From Xiphydria camelus (Eukaryota; Arthropoda; Insecta; Hymenoptera; Xiphydriidae): a stretch of DNA of 64,000 nt. The first letter of the stretch is position 1. The number at the start of each line of letters is the position of its first letter. The DNA lies in NCBI GenBank assembly GCA_963678675.1, contig OY783201.1, positions 10,001-74,000 on the forward strand, written 5' to 3'. The position numbers and the translations under genes are program-made. Of this stretch, positions 44,863-55,910 are shown in pieces. The notes below the pieces were generated by a model. It saw only the letters and a program-made list of their open reading frames with translations. It was not told the origin of the DNA and ran no database searches.

Positions 44863-45141
44863 CCTATACGAATCTTTGAATCTCGTCAATCCCGTTGCGG
44901 CCATTCTGTCCGGTCCACTACTTTATTGGTTAAAATTAGAGATTCGTATACGAAAGTTTTTCGCATGAGTTCGAGAATCGAGACCCAGGGCCCCTATTCT
45001 CGAGCTCATGCGAGAAACTTTCGTATACGAGTCTTTGAATCTCACCAATCTCGTTTCGGCTATTCCATTCGGTCCACTATTTCATTGGTTAAAACTAAAG
45101 ATTCGTGTACAATTCGCGCACGACATTCGAGAATAGGGCCC
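44863..45141. mobile_element. MITE pair, CAGGGCCCCTATTCTCGAG family
   Basis: A palindromic element at about 44985-45141 (ends AGGGCCCCTATTCTCGAG and ATTCGAGAATAGGGCCCT) adjoins a diverged copy of its inner part in 44863-44984. Shared words are GAATCTTTGAATCTC / GAGTCTTTGAATCTC, TCGTATACGAAAGTTTTTCG and CGGTCCACTA-TT-ATTGGTTA. Non-coding. Confidence 0.65.
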
Positions 45142-45299
45142 TGTAAGTGTAACACAAGCCCTACAAGTGTAACAAGTGTAGGACACATGGCTTTAGCGTA
45201 CGCACGGTCGAGAGCGATGGAATTGGGCAGAGTCAAGAGCGGTGTACCTATTGGGGCAAGGTCGAGAGCGCTGTATGAGTGAGGCACGGTCGAGAAAGC

Positions 45300-45334
<35 letters not shown>

Positions 45335-45550
45335 TGTGTGTGGATCTCGTCTCCCATGAGAGTGTCAGCTAGGTAGAAATTTTCTTACACTTGTAGAAAA
45401 ATCGATGCCACAGCCTTGTAAGTGTTCACGTTGAGTTACAGAACAGCTCTACAAGTGTAGAAAATTCTCCATGAGATTCCCCTATAGGTTAGGGTCTTAC
45501 AAGTTCTACAAGTAATTTTCTACACTTGTAGAGCTTGTGTTACAGGGCCC
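45139..45550. mobile_element. Fold-back element with CAGGGCCCTG-type ends
   Basis: Inverted ends CTGTAAGTGTAACACAAGC and GCTTGTGTTACAGGGCCC, with repeated ACACTTGTAGA words inside and a (GA)n tract at 45301-45332. It starts where the previous MITE ends, sharing the GGGCCCT word. Confidence 0.6.
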
Positions 45551-45904
45551 TGGTCATCGAACGCTAAAACTCGCGAGAAGATGAATTTCTTATCATGTAT
45601 ACGTACCTATTTGTATACCGGGTCTTACCGTCTGACATTGACATAGGAATTGTGCGAGTGCGAATGAGAATACAGGTAAATGTATCTACCCATGTAGGTA
45701 TAGGTATGTATATTGGAAAAAATTTCGAATAGTAACTCTTTTCCTTTCTTCTCTTGATAAATTTAATTTTGCCACTTTTCCGCTACTACATTTTAATACA
45801 AAATTACTTGCTATACCTATCGATCGCCTTATCGCATGTTACGCGGATCGCCGCTTCTTTACGACACGGTAGTTATTCGATCGATTAAATTTCGCGAGTC
45901 GTTT

Positions 45905-48334
45905 TCATTTTGAGACCTCCTCCGATTCCCTCGATCGCTCCTTCGAACCGCGGTCCGTTTTGGAGGTTTCCAATTTTGATTTCTTCTTCGGGGCATAACT
46001 CAGACTGTCCTTGTCGAAATCCATCGTCATCACGCCCAAGTCGCCGCTATATCTATTTTTGGCAATCTGTAAGACGGAAAAAAACACGAAGACGACGCGT
46101 TCCGCCGAGTTCTTCTCCTTGTTTCTCGTTTCGCGCAATCTACCTGCAAATACTTCTTTCCTCGAACGCTGGTCAATCTTTTGTCCTGGATGATAAGTAC
46201 GTTGTCCGCCTCTTGACTAGCCTTGGCGCCGCCAAATATCGAAGCCGTGGTCAGGTCGTCCTCGCTTCGTTCCTTTCTCGGGTGTATCACCAACGTCACG
46301 TGACAATTGTACTTGGTCGCGAACGTTCTGAACGCCGCCACGATCGCGTCCTGTTTCCAAAACCTATGGTTACACGTGTAAGGACCGATTCCACTGGGTG
46401 GGCCACGAAGCCAGCGCGTTCTGTAAGGATTCAAATTAATTTCTCGCGCGCCTACCTGTCTATGTGCTTCGCCTCGTCGGAAATTCCCATCATAAATTGA
46501 ACGTTGTCGATGATAACATGCGCTATGTCGTGTACGTAGGTGGCGTGCTCCACCGCCTGAAAACAGACGCAAGCCCGTGAACCGAGCTCGCGGGATGTGC
46601 GTCGCCCGCAAAGTGCCGCGCACGCACCTCCATCACGATCTTAACACTCTGTTGACCGTGAAAGGTCATATAGTAGACGGGTAGCTTTTCGAACGCGTCG
46701 GCGTAGGTGTCAAAGTTGGCCAGATTGTCGCTCAACGGCACGCCCGCCATTTGCTGCAGCATCGTCCTGGCCAATCTCGCGTTTCGAATTTCGAAGCTAC
46801 CCCACAGCGTGTTCACTCCCTGCATCGCCAGATCCAGCGAATACTCGCTCATGAACGTCGTCTTTCCGCATCCTGGAACGGCGAAATCGTAGAAAGTAGC
46901 GTCGCAATCATCGAACCTTCTCGCGTCGCTGAGCGCACCGTCGCGCGTTACCCGTTGGTCCGGTCAACACGGTGAACTCGCCCCTTCGATGCCCCTTGAG
47001 AATTCTATTCAACGTCGGATACCTCTTCCACTTGACACCTTGAACTTGGTCGATGTTTTGCAAATCGCTCAGGACGTCCTGCCTCAGGCTTTGAAAGGTC
47101 GTGATGCTCTTGTGCCAAATCGGCTGGGCGTTTTGAACGATACCTTTTAGATCGTAACCTGAGGAGGCGGCGAGCTTCGCCCGTGGTTGTTTGTCCGTTG
47201 GCCGCACGAAGTGGCACCTCCTCTCATTGAGCTTTTGGGCGAAATGCCTCGCCGTGTCCCAACTGGGACCGTCGTTGCCGAACCAGAGAATCAGTTTTTT
47301 GTAACTCTCCAAGGACGGTAATATCCTTTGGGGTAAGTGCCGTAGACCGTATGGCAGGCACAGCACGACGTTCGCCGACTTACCGGCGATCAAGGCGAGC
47401 AAGTCGTGAACGTTCGGTACCAGAACGGCGGTGCCCTCGGACCTCGCGCTTTTTTGCTTGAAAATAATTAAACCGCTAGCGTCCGCGATCGGCACCGTCG
47501 TCGCTTCCGCCTCCGAATCAGGTGACAGTGACGTGTAGCCAACCACACGTCCGGAAGAAGTTACCAAGGGAAAGTACAACAATTGCGACGAGTCGTCGTA
47601 CAGGCAGCCCAATTGCGTCATGCATTCTCTGGGCACGTTCTGCGAAAAATGAATTGACCGCGTAAGAGATCTTGCTTAGTCGTCATCCCCTCCTTCCCGT
47701 CCGACGGAGAGATAAATATCTCACCGGGCATCCAAAATTGCGCATGACGCTCTCGTAAGACTCCTCGGATAAGTCGCAAATGGATTGGCACGTCTCTTTC
47801 AGACCGTTCCATTTCTCTCTCGCGTCTTCCTCGACGGCGGAAGGAGATTCTCGCAATTTGGCCAGTTTGTTGAGAATAGCGCTCGATTTTTTCAAGGGTA
47901 AAAATTTCTCCAACGTGTCCCACGATCCGGCGTGCCTACAAGTTTCGCACATAAAGAACCCTAAAATTAAGATGAACAATTCAAAATTGGAAAGGTCGTA
48001 CCTGTGAGGAACATTCTATTAGGTATCGTTTGTGCTTAGCGAAAGGCGTGAATCTTTGTAGAACTCTTTCACTCTACGTACCCGTCGTCTTATTTACATA
48101 AACTTTCGACTCTTTATGCCCGGCGGATTCACATACAGGACACGTGAGGGCTATACATGCGTGTCCTTCCAGAAAATTGACACGCAAGGACTTCAAACTG
48201 CGTTTCACTTCAACTAAAGATACTTTGGATATCGCTTCGTCGACCTCCTCGTGGTAGCGACGTACCGAAGTGCAACGTCGACCGTACAGCGTATGGATTA
48301 AACATTTCCATCGACGCGACACTTTTGAAAACAT
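45905..48334 (-). CDS. Twnk: Twinkle, mitochondrial replicative DNA helicase
   Basis: Hexameric 5'-3' helicase that unwinds mtDNA for polymerase gamma in the mitochondrial nucleoid. Exons in order: 48082-48334, 47725-47960, 46952-47639, 46628-46872, 46456-46556, 46144-46363, 45905-46066; 634 residues (human 684). The basic, Arg-rich N-terminus fits a mitochondrial presequence. CPVC (65-68) and CETC (89-92) form a four-cysteine cluster in the primase-like domain; insect Twinkle keeps these and fly protein has been reported to bind an Fe-S cluster there. The primase-like core is exon 3. The RecA-like helicase has Walker A GPTGCGKTTF (390-399, split by intron 3), HVIIDN (Walker B), [20 protein letters not shown] and [20 protein letters not shown] near the arginine finger. 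The start gives [10 protein letters not shown]; an earlier in-frame ATG is not seen. Confidence 0.96.
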
Positions 48335-48871
48335 TTTTCTCGCAAGAGAAGAAATCGACCAGTACCGCGTTCCTCGATGCTCTCGTCGACGGAAGACGAA
48401 GGAATTGCGTGCATTGATGCCGAAGACACCCTTTCACACTGCGATGCGCGTTACCGTTTCCAAGAGTGTATTCGAACAAAATTAATTATTCCTCGACATC
48501 ACACGCACGAATAGTATTTAACTGCACGTCGACGAAAGTTTATTTACGATAGTTGCGCTAAACCGGTTGATATACGTATCTTGATGCAAATTCTAAACTA
48601 GACTCTTATCGTCTACTGGCGACAGCTTAAGTGTTCTTTGACTTTTTTTATAAGCGAGCCGACATGCCGCCGGTTAACCTCTTCTTCGTAGCTACGTTCG
48701 ATCTCTATCGTATTCTCTAATGCCTGTCATGCCGTTCTCGCGCAACAATGAGAAATTGGAACAAATTGACAATAATTATGTGTAAGATCTATGCGATTTT
48801 TAAGATCGGTTAAATTGTGAATCTGATTTTACATGACGGTACCTACGAGGCTGGGGTATACCCAAGTAGGT

Positions 48872-48921
<50 letters not shown>

Positions 48922-48965
48922 GGAACATGTGAGTGTGAGTGGAGAACACACGGTGACGCGGCATT
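48335..48965. other. Twinkle upstream region
   Basis: Presumed Twinkle promoter. A (TC)n tract at 48876-48919 is the only structure I see. Confidence 0.5.
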
Positions 48966-49096
48966 GGGTGCTTTCCATTTAACTGACACGAGTCGATACA
49001 AAATTAAACCATTGGTTCTTTCTGCTGGCGCCTGCCAATCAGTTGGTGGTTCTAATAGAAGTGTGTCAACTTGTGTCATAAATGGAAAGCACCCAT
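48966..49096. mobile_element. Palindromic MITE, GGGTGCTTTCCATTT ends
   Basis: Ends GGGTGCTTTCCATTTA and AAATGGAAAGCACCC; inner pair AACCATTGGTT region and CCAATCAGTTGGTGGTT. 131 bp. Related to the degenerate copy at 31560-31686. Confidence 0.8.
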
Positions 49097-49599
49097 GTGA
49101 GCCTTTCTGTTGTCGCGTCTGTACTCAGACTTAACTTAAAATCCCTATTTCCGGAAATTACTAGATTTTGTGGCGGCATAGTTTAAACGCTTTGTATTAA
49201 CGTTTAATCATCATTGTTCACTAAGAAGTAAGAAATAGATAAAATGTAATATAGAGAAAGAGTGAGGGCGCCGGAGATTGCGTGATAGACTAAATAGGTC
49301 GCACTTCGCCGCAGTCTCTATTTAGGAAAATCATAAACACCCTCGCTACGAGTGCGTAGCAACTGCGAGATAAATAGGAGACTTAAGTAAACCACCGCGA
49401 TCGCCGCGGGTTCCTTGCTTAAGGAAGTCATAAATTCCCTTGAATTATTTCCTTTCATTGCAACGAACTAGACTCGAGGGACTCGTAGACGTAAACGATT
49501 TCTTATAAACGAACCCTCTTGGTAGCGTTACCCTCTCGAGAACAACGAAGCCTTGCATCAGGTCACGTATGTAGCTCGAGATGGGGGGGCGAGTGTGAA

Positions 49600-50080
49600 C
49601 CGAGAGTGGGAGTAAGATCTTTGTCCACGACTAGCGTTAGATGTATGATTGGTGCCCTACTCCTGCCGAGGGGCTGGGTCTAGCGTGATAATAGCGAAAT
49701 ACTCTGCGGCGCCGAAGGCAGAGCGCATTTTGAAAACTTGAGAGTTAGTGCTGTTTTTGAAAATATAATTATTGACGATCACCTAGTTCTTGCCTTGTGT
49801 TCCTTTCATCGAGACCGAAATCAAATCCCTTGTCTCCTGAACCCGCACTTTCTAGCAGAGCGGATCAGCGCTCCACGGGCCCGGACCTGCCCTCTACATC
49901 GAACTTGGACAACCCGCTCGGAACGCAACACTGTTGCACAAAATTGGGTGTGTGCACTAGTTACGAATGTTGCGTAATTGCAGTATAGAGTGAAGTAAAG
50001 AATTTGTGTTGCACGTATCATTGTTTAAAAACATCTAAAAACAGACAAATTTGCGATAAATTAAAGTAAAAACTGCTGCG
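49600..50080. mobile_element. Dispersed repeat copy B (inverted relative to 7053-8060)
   Basis: Reverse complement of dispersed repeat A, here without the 475-bp insert. It shows the uninterrupted sequence across the A junction, with CACACACCCAATTTTGTGCA joined to GTTGCGTTCCGAGCGG. Non-coding. Confidence 0.65.
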
Positions 50081-50155
50081 GTGAAACTTGGCAACTGAGC
50101 AAAATAAAAACGCGCTCTGATTGGCCGTGACGTCACGATCTGTACAAACAACCAG

Positions 50156-50292
50156 AGGGGCCTTTCTCGAGTGCACGCAACTCAGCGAATAAACCAATCA
50201 GGATCAAGTATTCCGTTGTGGTGGGAGTCCTGATTGGTCTACTCGCTAAGATGCGTATACGTTTCTTTTGCGAGCGGTTCGAGAAAGGGGCC
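50156..50292. mobile_element. MITE nested in the THAP fold-back, CCAG flanks
   Basis: Ends AGGGGCCTTTCTCGAG and TTCGAGAAAGGGGCC, inner pair AACCAATCAGGA and TCCTGATTGGTC. CCAG flanks both sides. The opposite arm of the host element reads straight through here (AACCAATAGCTGTCAAACG on its complement), which proves the insertion. Confidence 0.8.
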
Positions 50293-50384
50293 CCAGCTGT
50301 CAAACGGAGTTGCCTATGTTTTCGAAGCGTTTTTCTGAAATTCTAAAAGTTTCTTGTTTCTACGTCATTTTGGTGTAGTGTGTA

Positions 50385-50880
50385 GTGAAAGTGGCTGAAA
50401 ATGTAAGCACCCCAGAAGCACACAGTAAATCGTGTTTTGTGCCAAAATGCAAGAATACTTCTGTGCAAACTCCAGATAAAGTGTTTGTGAATGTGCCGAG
50501 AGACTGTGACATGAGACGAAAATGGTTTAAAGGGGCCAGTAGAGACATGCCTAATTCAAAATCGATATTCCATTGCTGCGAAGATCATTTCAATGTAAGT
50601 TTCCTTATACTGTAGGTTCATAGGTTATGTTCAGTGAATGCTTTTGGTTGACAGCTTGAAGAGGACATGGAAAATTATTTGCGGTACAAGACTATGGCAG
50701 GAAATATTTTAAAGAAATAAGGAGTTATGCCTCCCATCTTTGACTGCCAAAAAGACAGCAAGAGAGCTGCCAGTAAGCCACCGAGACCACTTCACGAGAA
50801 ACGCAAGAGGGAATGGTTGATCAAGGAAGTCATGTCTGCCACCGAGGTTCAACAACAGGCACTATTTCTTCAAGATGATC
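50385..50880 (+). pseudogene. THAP-domain N-terminal fragment, left arm
   Basis: CFVPKCKNTSVQTPDKVFVN, then MRRKWFKGASRDMPNSKSIF and HCCEDHF keep all four zinc ligands of a THAP domain (C-x4-C, C-x2-H). After a GT donor at 50595 and an AG at about 50653 the reading resumes LEEDMENYLRYKTMAG, hits a stop after ILKK, and continues GVMPPIFDCQKDSKRAA. The stop and absence of the rest make it a relic. A mirror copy is at 51177-51389 on the other strand. Confidence 0.7.
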
Positions 50881-51176
50881 CAGTCCACTGGCACCAGTAC
50901 TATTGTCTGGTTCATCTTGAAGAGACAGTGCCTGTTGTTAAACCTCGGTAGCAGACATGACTTCCTCGGTCAACCATTTCCTCTTGCGTTTCTCGTGAAG
51001 TGGTCTCGGTGGCTTACTCTGGCAGCTCTCTTGCTGTCTTTTTGGCAGTCGAAGATGTAAGGCATAACTCCTTGTTTCATTAAATTATTTCCTGCCATAG
51101 TCTTGTACCGCAAATAATTTTCCATGTCCTCTTCAAGCTGTCAACCAAAAACATTCACTGAACATAACCTATGAAC

Positions 51177-51389
51177 CTATAGTATAAGGAAACTTACATT
51201 GAAATGATCTTCGCAGCAATGGAATATCGATTTTGACTTAGGCATGTCTCTTCTGGCCGCTTTAAACCATTTTCGTCTCATGTCACAGTCTCTCGGCACA
51301 TTCACAAACACTTTGTCTGGAGTTCGCACAGAAGTATTCGTGCATTTTGGTACAAAACACGATTTCCTGTGGACTTGTGGTGCATGCAT
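51177..51389 (-). pseudogene. THAP-domain N-terminal fragment, right arm
   Basis: Mirror of 50385-50600: CFVPKCTNTSVRTPDKVFVN, MRRKWFKAARRDMPKSKSIF, HCCEDHF. About eight residue differences from the left arm. Same donor site after DHFN. Part of the fold-back element, not an independent gene. Confidence 0.7.
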
Positions 51390-51515
51390 TTTCAGCCACT
51401 TTCACAAAAAAACGATGTAGAAACAACAAACTTTCCGAGTCACAGAAAAACACTGCAAAAACTAAGCAACCGTTTGACAGCTATTGGTTTGTACAGATCG
51501 TGACGTCACAACCGC

Positions 51516-52934
51516 CATTACAGGCAAATCGCGTTTTTCGCGGGACATTTCCACATTTGATTTTTAGACTCAATTTTTTTTCATAAAAACTTGACAGCAA
51601 ATTTTTTAAATTTATTAATATCATATATGTACACGATAATCTTCATTTTAAGCCAGTTTTTGAAAAATGTGAAAACACCCAATTTTCTGGACAAGTTGGA
51701 GCAGAGAGGTTGGTTACCATTGCTGCCGGAGAACCAATCAGCGATGGCGCTCGTCGTCTCATACGTCAGAGGATTAAAGGCTCGTTTTCACGTGGGATTG
51801 AACGTCGTGGCACTGCGACACTAAAATCAAACAGATTTTGATGCCATGACATTAAAGTCACGACATTAAACTTTCAGTTTTCACGATGACAATATTGTCG
51901 TGACATTTGGTGCCGCTGCACTACCTATAAGTCGCATTTTAGTGCCACGTGAATACGAGCCTTAAAAATCCTCTCTATTTATGTGTATGTGTATGTGTAG
52001 GATCGAAGTCGAGTGGTGCTTGCCCCCCGTCGTTTTACGAGGATAACAATTGTAAGCGAGTTCCGTTCTATTTGTATTTACTCGGTTAAACAATTTGACG
52101 GGAAAGGGACGCGGATCGAACGATGATACATCATTAGTATACCGTTCAATTTCTTCGGTGTAACTTGCATGCGTCTCACGAACGAGTTATGTAACAGGAA
52201 ACATGCGTAACATAACCTCAATTTAATTTTTTTAAATTCGTAACTCGTACCTAGAAAGGATCTACCTAAATTTCGGTAGCTTGTAAGTTACGTTGCATGT
52301 ACCGAAGTTTTGCTGATTATGATCGTAAACCATCTCAGTTTGCACGATGCCGTGGTTTTCTCACTTGATAAGAAAAAATTATTCAACCGAGTGCCTAGCG
52401 ATCATGAAAATATCGTGGAACTGTGGAAGAAATTAATGGTTTAATAAGATTTTATCATGTCGGGATGCCGGATACATTAAAAGAACGGTCGGTGAACTTT
52501 GCTTTGATGCTCGCAAAAGAGATCAATGGCAGAAAACTGAAAATTATTCCCGGTATTATTGAAACAAAAATGTATTTCTATTGGAGCAAAACATTCTGTA
52601 CAAGCGCTTTGAAAGTCATAAATGCGATCATGAAATACAGAAATCCTATCCGGAGATCATGGAAGTGTCATAAAAGTTTTGTTAGCCCTGATCGCTGGAC
52701 ACCCTGTCCGAGCATTTCTACCTCTCTCATATGAATCTGTAAACATAATATCTACACGTTTTTATTTTACAGTTTGATGGGTGGCAAGGCAAAATTATCG
52801 ATCTTTGGCGTTATTAAAAAATACGCATTCGTAACGCTTTTTCCTACATTTGCCCTGTCCGCGATTTGGGCAGATTATAGCCACACGCAGGAGTGGAAGA
52901 AGTCACGTTCCGAGACTAATCAGCAGAATTAAAG
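51516..52934. other. NDUFB1 upstream region with short unassigned frames
   Basis: Contains a small imperfect inverted repeat at 51778-51965 (GGCTCGTTTTCACGTG and CACGTGAATACGAGCC). Frames at 52319-52444 (42 codons) and 52423-52734 (104 codons) have protein-like composition, but I recognise no family. They could be 5' UTR, an old pseudogene or a short gene. Confidence 0.4.
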
Positions 52935-53120
52935 ATGGTTCATCCGATGACTTATTCTCTCCTGAGGGCCTACGCCTTAACATTTGCAGTAGTGGGTACC
53001 GGCGCGTATATAGGCTGGTCATTGGATCGACTGGAAGATAGGAGGATGATCAGATTCAGAGACAAGTCAGCCCTCTATGGAAGAACTCTGGCACCCGGAG
53101 AACCTCCCTCGTGGCCTTGA
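52935..53120 (+). CDS. ND-MNLL: NADH dehydrogenase 1 beta subcomplex subunit 1 (MNLL)
   Basis: Small single-pass accessory subunit of the membrane arm of respiratory complex I. Single coding exon of 61 residues (family about 58). One hydrophobic segment at about 9-28 (LLRAYALTFAVVGTGAYIGW) is followed by the diagnostic SLDRLEDRRMIRFRDKSALY and GRTLAPGEPPSW; the human protein has the same GxxLDRxxDxRLxxFRxKSxLxxRxLxPxE spacing. The ATG at 52935 gives MVHPMTYS; a second ATG four codons on could also serve. It converges with the unidentified gene at 53445. Confidence 0.88.
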   Translation: MVHPMTYSLLRAYALTFAVVGTGAYIGWSLDRLEDRRMIRFRDKSALYGRTLAPGEPPSWP

Positions 53121-53444
53121 TTTTCTCTCGTACATGCGAGCAACGTCCCAGAAAATAGCTGATCAATTATTGTCGTTATTGTGTATCATCTTGGCAGAAT
53201 AAAACGGCAAGATACCAAGTCCGCGTTGTAGTCGACGAATGCTTTTAAACATGAACAGTAACGAGATACGTCGAAAGCTAGTAAACGAACGCGGGTATCG
53301 AGTCACTTATAGGAACGTGCGAGCACATACGATGAAAAATTTATTTCAGCAGAGAGAACAGATGAACCGGTATACAGCACACAGAACGTCTCGTTGCGCT
53401 CTTGCGTTACCTAATCGGACGAGGCACTCGCGTAAAATGACGCG

Positions 53445-55910
53445 TCAGCGAAATATGGCAAATCTTTTTCTTTCGACATTTTTTATCTCGGGGCGCTTTT
53501 CCGATTTATGCGATTTTTCGTCGCGTTTGTTGTGCTTGATATTCTCAAAATCTTCCGTCGGTATCTTTTTCGCCACCGTCGAGTTGTAAGCTCGTCTCTT
53601 TTTCCGTAACCACGCGTTCGCCTCCTCGCTCCACGAAGTCGGTCTTTCTTTCGCATCGCGCGCGCCCTCGACCGCGCGTTCTTTCGATTCGACGGTATTT
53701 TTCCCAGCCTCCAAGTCGAGATACGAGTATCGTTTATCGATGATTGCGGCATTCCCATTGCAACCTCCGATTCCTTGGCAAGCATGCGGTGCCGCCTCAC
53801 GTCTCACCATCGCGACCGTATCGACGAGACCGTAATTCTGGAACTTTGTACTTTCTCGTCGGGCGACCGATACGTTCTCGCTCAGTCTCTTGAAGATTTT
53901 GTCATTCGGCGCGATTTGCAGCGTTTCGCCGTTCGACGCCACGTTTCGCAGTGGGTGCGCGTGCGCGGCCGTTTTTCCATTGCCCGCGCTCTTCGCTCGG
54001 CGTTCGCTCATGGATCTCGCCAAGACGTACGATTTTCTGAATACGTTCATGTCGAGCTTTTTCGATGTTACCACGAAGGAAGCGTCGCCGATATCCGCGG
54101 ATAACGTCGAGTCCAAGTCGTCGTAAGATACTTTCGGTCGCGGTTTCAATTTGCAACTACCACGGGTACCGAATCTGCTCGGTCGGCTCTCGACGTTGGA
54201 ACCCGCCGCTCCAGGACGGGAAACGATTTCGAGGTGGACCGCGGGTTCCGTCGCGACGGAATTCTTTGAGTTCGACGCGAATCTTCCCAATTCGCTCTCC
54301 GCGCGTTCGATATCGTTCCAACTCGCTGAAGATCTTCCTCGAACGTACTTGGACTCGCGTCGCGAGTCCTTATTTCGCTCGACGCGTTCGACGGATCTCC
54401 GAGATTCGCGAGCCACCGGCCGCTTGGAATCGTCGTTGCCGGACAAGTATTTCTCGTTATTCCCGTCGCGCCACGGGACCTTGGACTCTTCCTCGGCGCG
54501 ACTCGGGATTCTAGATTCTACGTTTCTCGACCGCGCCTTCCGAATCGACGTTGACTCCGTAGAGCCGTGGCGAAAACTCTTAAGCCGCTGCGAATAAACG
54601 ATATCTTCCGACGATTCGCGCTCGGAAACACGGATCGCCACCGGTCGCACCCGTGCGATCGTCGTCTCCCGCGAGACTCGGTAGGGTCGGCTTTCCAAAT
54701 TTTCGTCGCTGGCGCTCTTGAAGCTTTCCAATTTAGCGTCGTCCTCGAAAGACTCGAAGCAACGGGGCTCGGGGCTCCTTTCCCTCTCCAAAGTCCGCCG
54801 ATCTGTGTTTCGTAAATTTCTGGACCACAACTCGAGATACAGTTCCGCCTTCCGTATCTTTTCCTTGGCGAGTCTCTCCAATATTCCGAGCTCTTTTTCC
54901 TTTTCGGAAAGCAGTCTCTCCCTCTCACGAAGAATCGCTTCCTTGTCCCTCGACAGAGTCTCTCTCCGTCGCAACGACTCCAATCTTCCCATCCAATTTT
55001 CCTCGAACACTTCTCGGCTCACCGCTTCGGGGCTCTGAGCCGTGACGGTGCAGCCGTTCCTGTGGCCGTGATGGCAGAATTCCTCGAAATTCTCGCAGAG
55101 ACTTTCGTTTCTCTCGTCGATTGATTTTAGACTGCCGGTCCTGGTGGGAGCCGGTTTCGGGAGCCGTGCCAACGTATCGTACGATTTTGATTTTCGTCGA
55201 TGGATCATATTCAGAGGCGGCGACGGCAGCGGTGAGGTGTACTCGGAGAGCGTATCCACGAGCCGTTTCGTTTTTTCGCTGATAGTGTCGATAACGTTGA
55301 ACGGTGCCTTGGACGCGTTCTCCGATCGCTCGATCGTGCCGGGATCGCCTCGGGAATTCGCACTTCCGACCACATTCTCCTCGGGAACTTGAACCGGCTT
55401 CGAATCGACCGACGGTTTTACCGAATCGCGTAGCTTCAACGTCGGTTCCTCGGAATCGAGTTTATCGTGGACATTGGTCTCGTCACCGAGCTCCGACCTA
55501 TCTCCCGCGACGGATTTGGTATTCTCCCTCGAGTCTTTGGCGTTGCTCGGGCGTATTTCGACAGACATCTCGAGCGCGGCGCTTACTCGCGCGTTTCGGG
55601 CGAGTCTGTCGCGTTTCTCGATCGTCGATCCTTCAAATTTCGTCTCAACGGTAATAATCTCGGAATCGTCGTCGCAATTCGGCTCGACCTCCTCCGATCT
55701 GCAATCGATCTTGGATTCCTCCACCGAACGCGTCCTTCTCTCTCGACCGTTACTCGGCGGCACTATAAATGCCTCGATTTTATATTTTGGTTTCGCCGAG
55801 AGCCGATGAGAATTATTCTTCTCGTTGTCAACTCGTTCCATTCTCGAATTCTCAGGTGCGATCTCGTAAGATTCGATACCGTTTCGTTTTCTCTCTTTCG
55901 TCTGAAACAC
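53445..55910 (-). CDS. Unidentified Arg/Ser/Glu-rich protein, 821 residues
   Basis: One long open frame with no match I recognise. It is very rich in Arg, Ser and Glu and mostly looks disordered. A coiled coil spans about 303-370 (MGRLESLRRRETLSRDKEAI, LRERERLLSEKEKELGILER). Other landmarks are PLPSPPLNMIHRRKSKSYDT (a proline-rich, possibly phosphorylated stretch near 245) and a basic C-terminus (VERKRFAIFR). Codon use is CpG-rich like the neighbours, and a frame this long at this GC content is unlikely by chance. The first Met overlaps a good splice acceptor (a pyrimidine-rich run, then GTTTCAG), so the exon may begin at 55904 with a 5' exon upstream; in that case Met24 (55841) is a candidate start. 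Scaffold- or cytoskeleton-associated roles are only a guess. Confidence 0.75.
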   Translation of the reverse strand: MFQTKERKRNGIESYEIAPENSRMERVDNEKNNSHRLSAKPKYKIEAFIVPPSNGRERRTRSVEESKIDCRSEEVEPNCDDDSEIITVETKFEGSTIEKRDRLARNARVSAALEMSVEIRPSNAKDSRENTKSVAGDRSELGDETNVHDKLDSEEPTLKLRDSVKPSVDSKPVQVPEENVVGSANSRGDPGTIERSENASKAPFNVIDTISEKTKRLVDTLSEYTSPLPSPPLNMIHRRKSKSYDTLARLPKPAPTRTGSLKSIDERNESLCENFEEFCHHGHRNGCTVTAQSPEAVSREVFEENWMGRLESLRRRETLSRDKEAILRERERLLSEKEKELGILERLAKEKIRKAELYLELWSRNLRNTDRRTLERERSPEPRCFESFEDDAKLESFKSASDENLESRPYRVSRETTIARVRPVAIRVSERESSEDIVYSQRLKSFRHGSTESTSIRKARSRNVESRIPSRAEEESKVPWRDGNNEKYLSGNDDSKRPVARESRRSVERVERNKDSRRESKYVRGRSSASWNDIERAESELGRFASNSKNSVATEPAVHLEIVSRPGAAGSNVESRPSRFGTRGSCKLKPRPKVSYDDLDSTLSADIGDASFVVTSKKLDMNVFRKSYVLARSMSERRAKSAGNGKTAAHAHPLRNVASNGETLQIAPNDKIFKRLSENVSVARRESTKFQNYGLVDTVAMVRREAAPHACQGIGGCNGNAAIIDKRYSYLDLEAGKNTVESKERAVEGARDAKERPTSWSEEANAWLRKKRRAYNSTVAKKIPTEDFENIKHNKRDEKSHKSEKRPEIKNVERKRFAIFR

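Larger units (their letters stand above)
50110..51515. mobile_element. Fold-back element with two inverted THAP exons
   Basis: Two arms of about 600 bp meet near 50904. Outer ends CGTGACGTCACGATCTGTAC and GTACAGATCGTGACGTCACA are inverted. Each arm carries a THAP zinc-finger exon, a donor site and a second short exon. One arm is further interrupted by the MITE at 50156-50292. THAP exons suggest descent from the 5' end of a P-element-like transposon, but no catalytic region is present, so it is non-autonomous. Confidence 0.82.

Noticed and set aside
44985..45141. 45-kb palindrome and the 50156-50292 MITE as one family, since both have GGGCC and TCTCGAG ends
   Set aside because: Only the short tips agree; arms and centres are unrelated.
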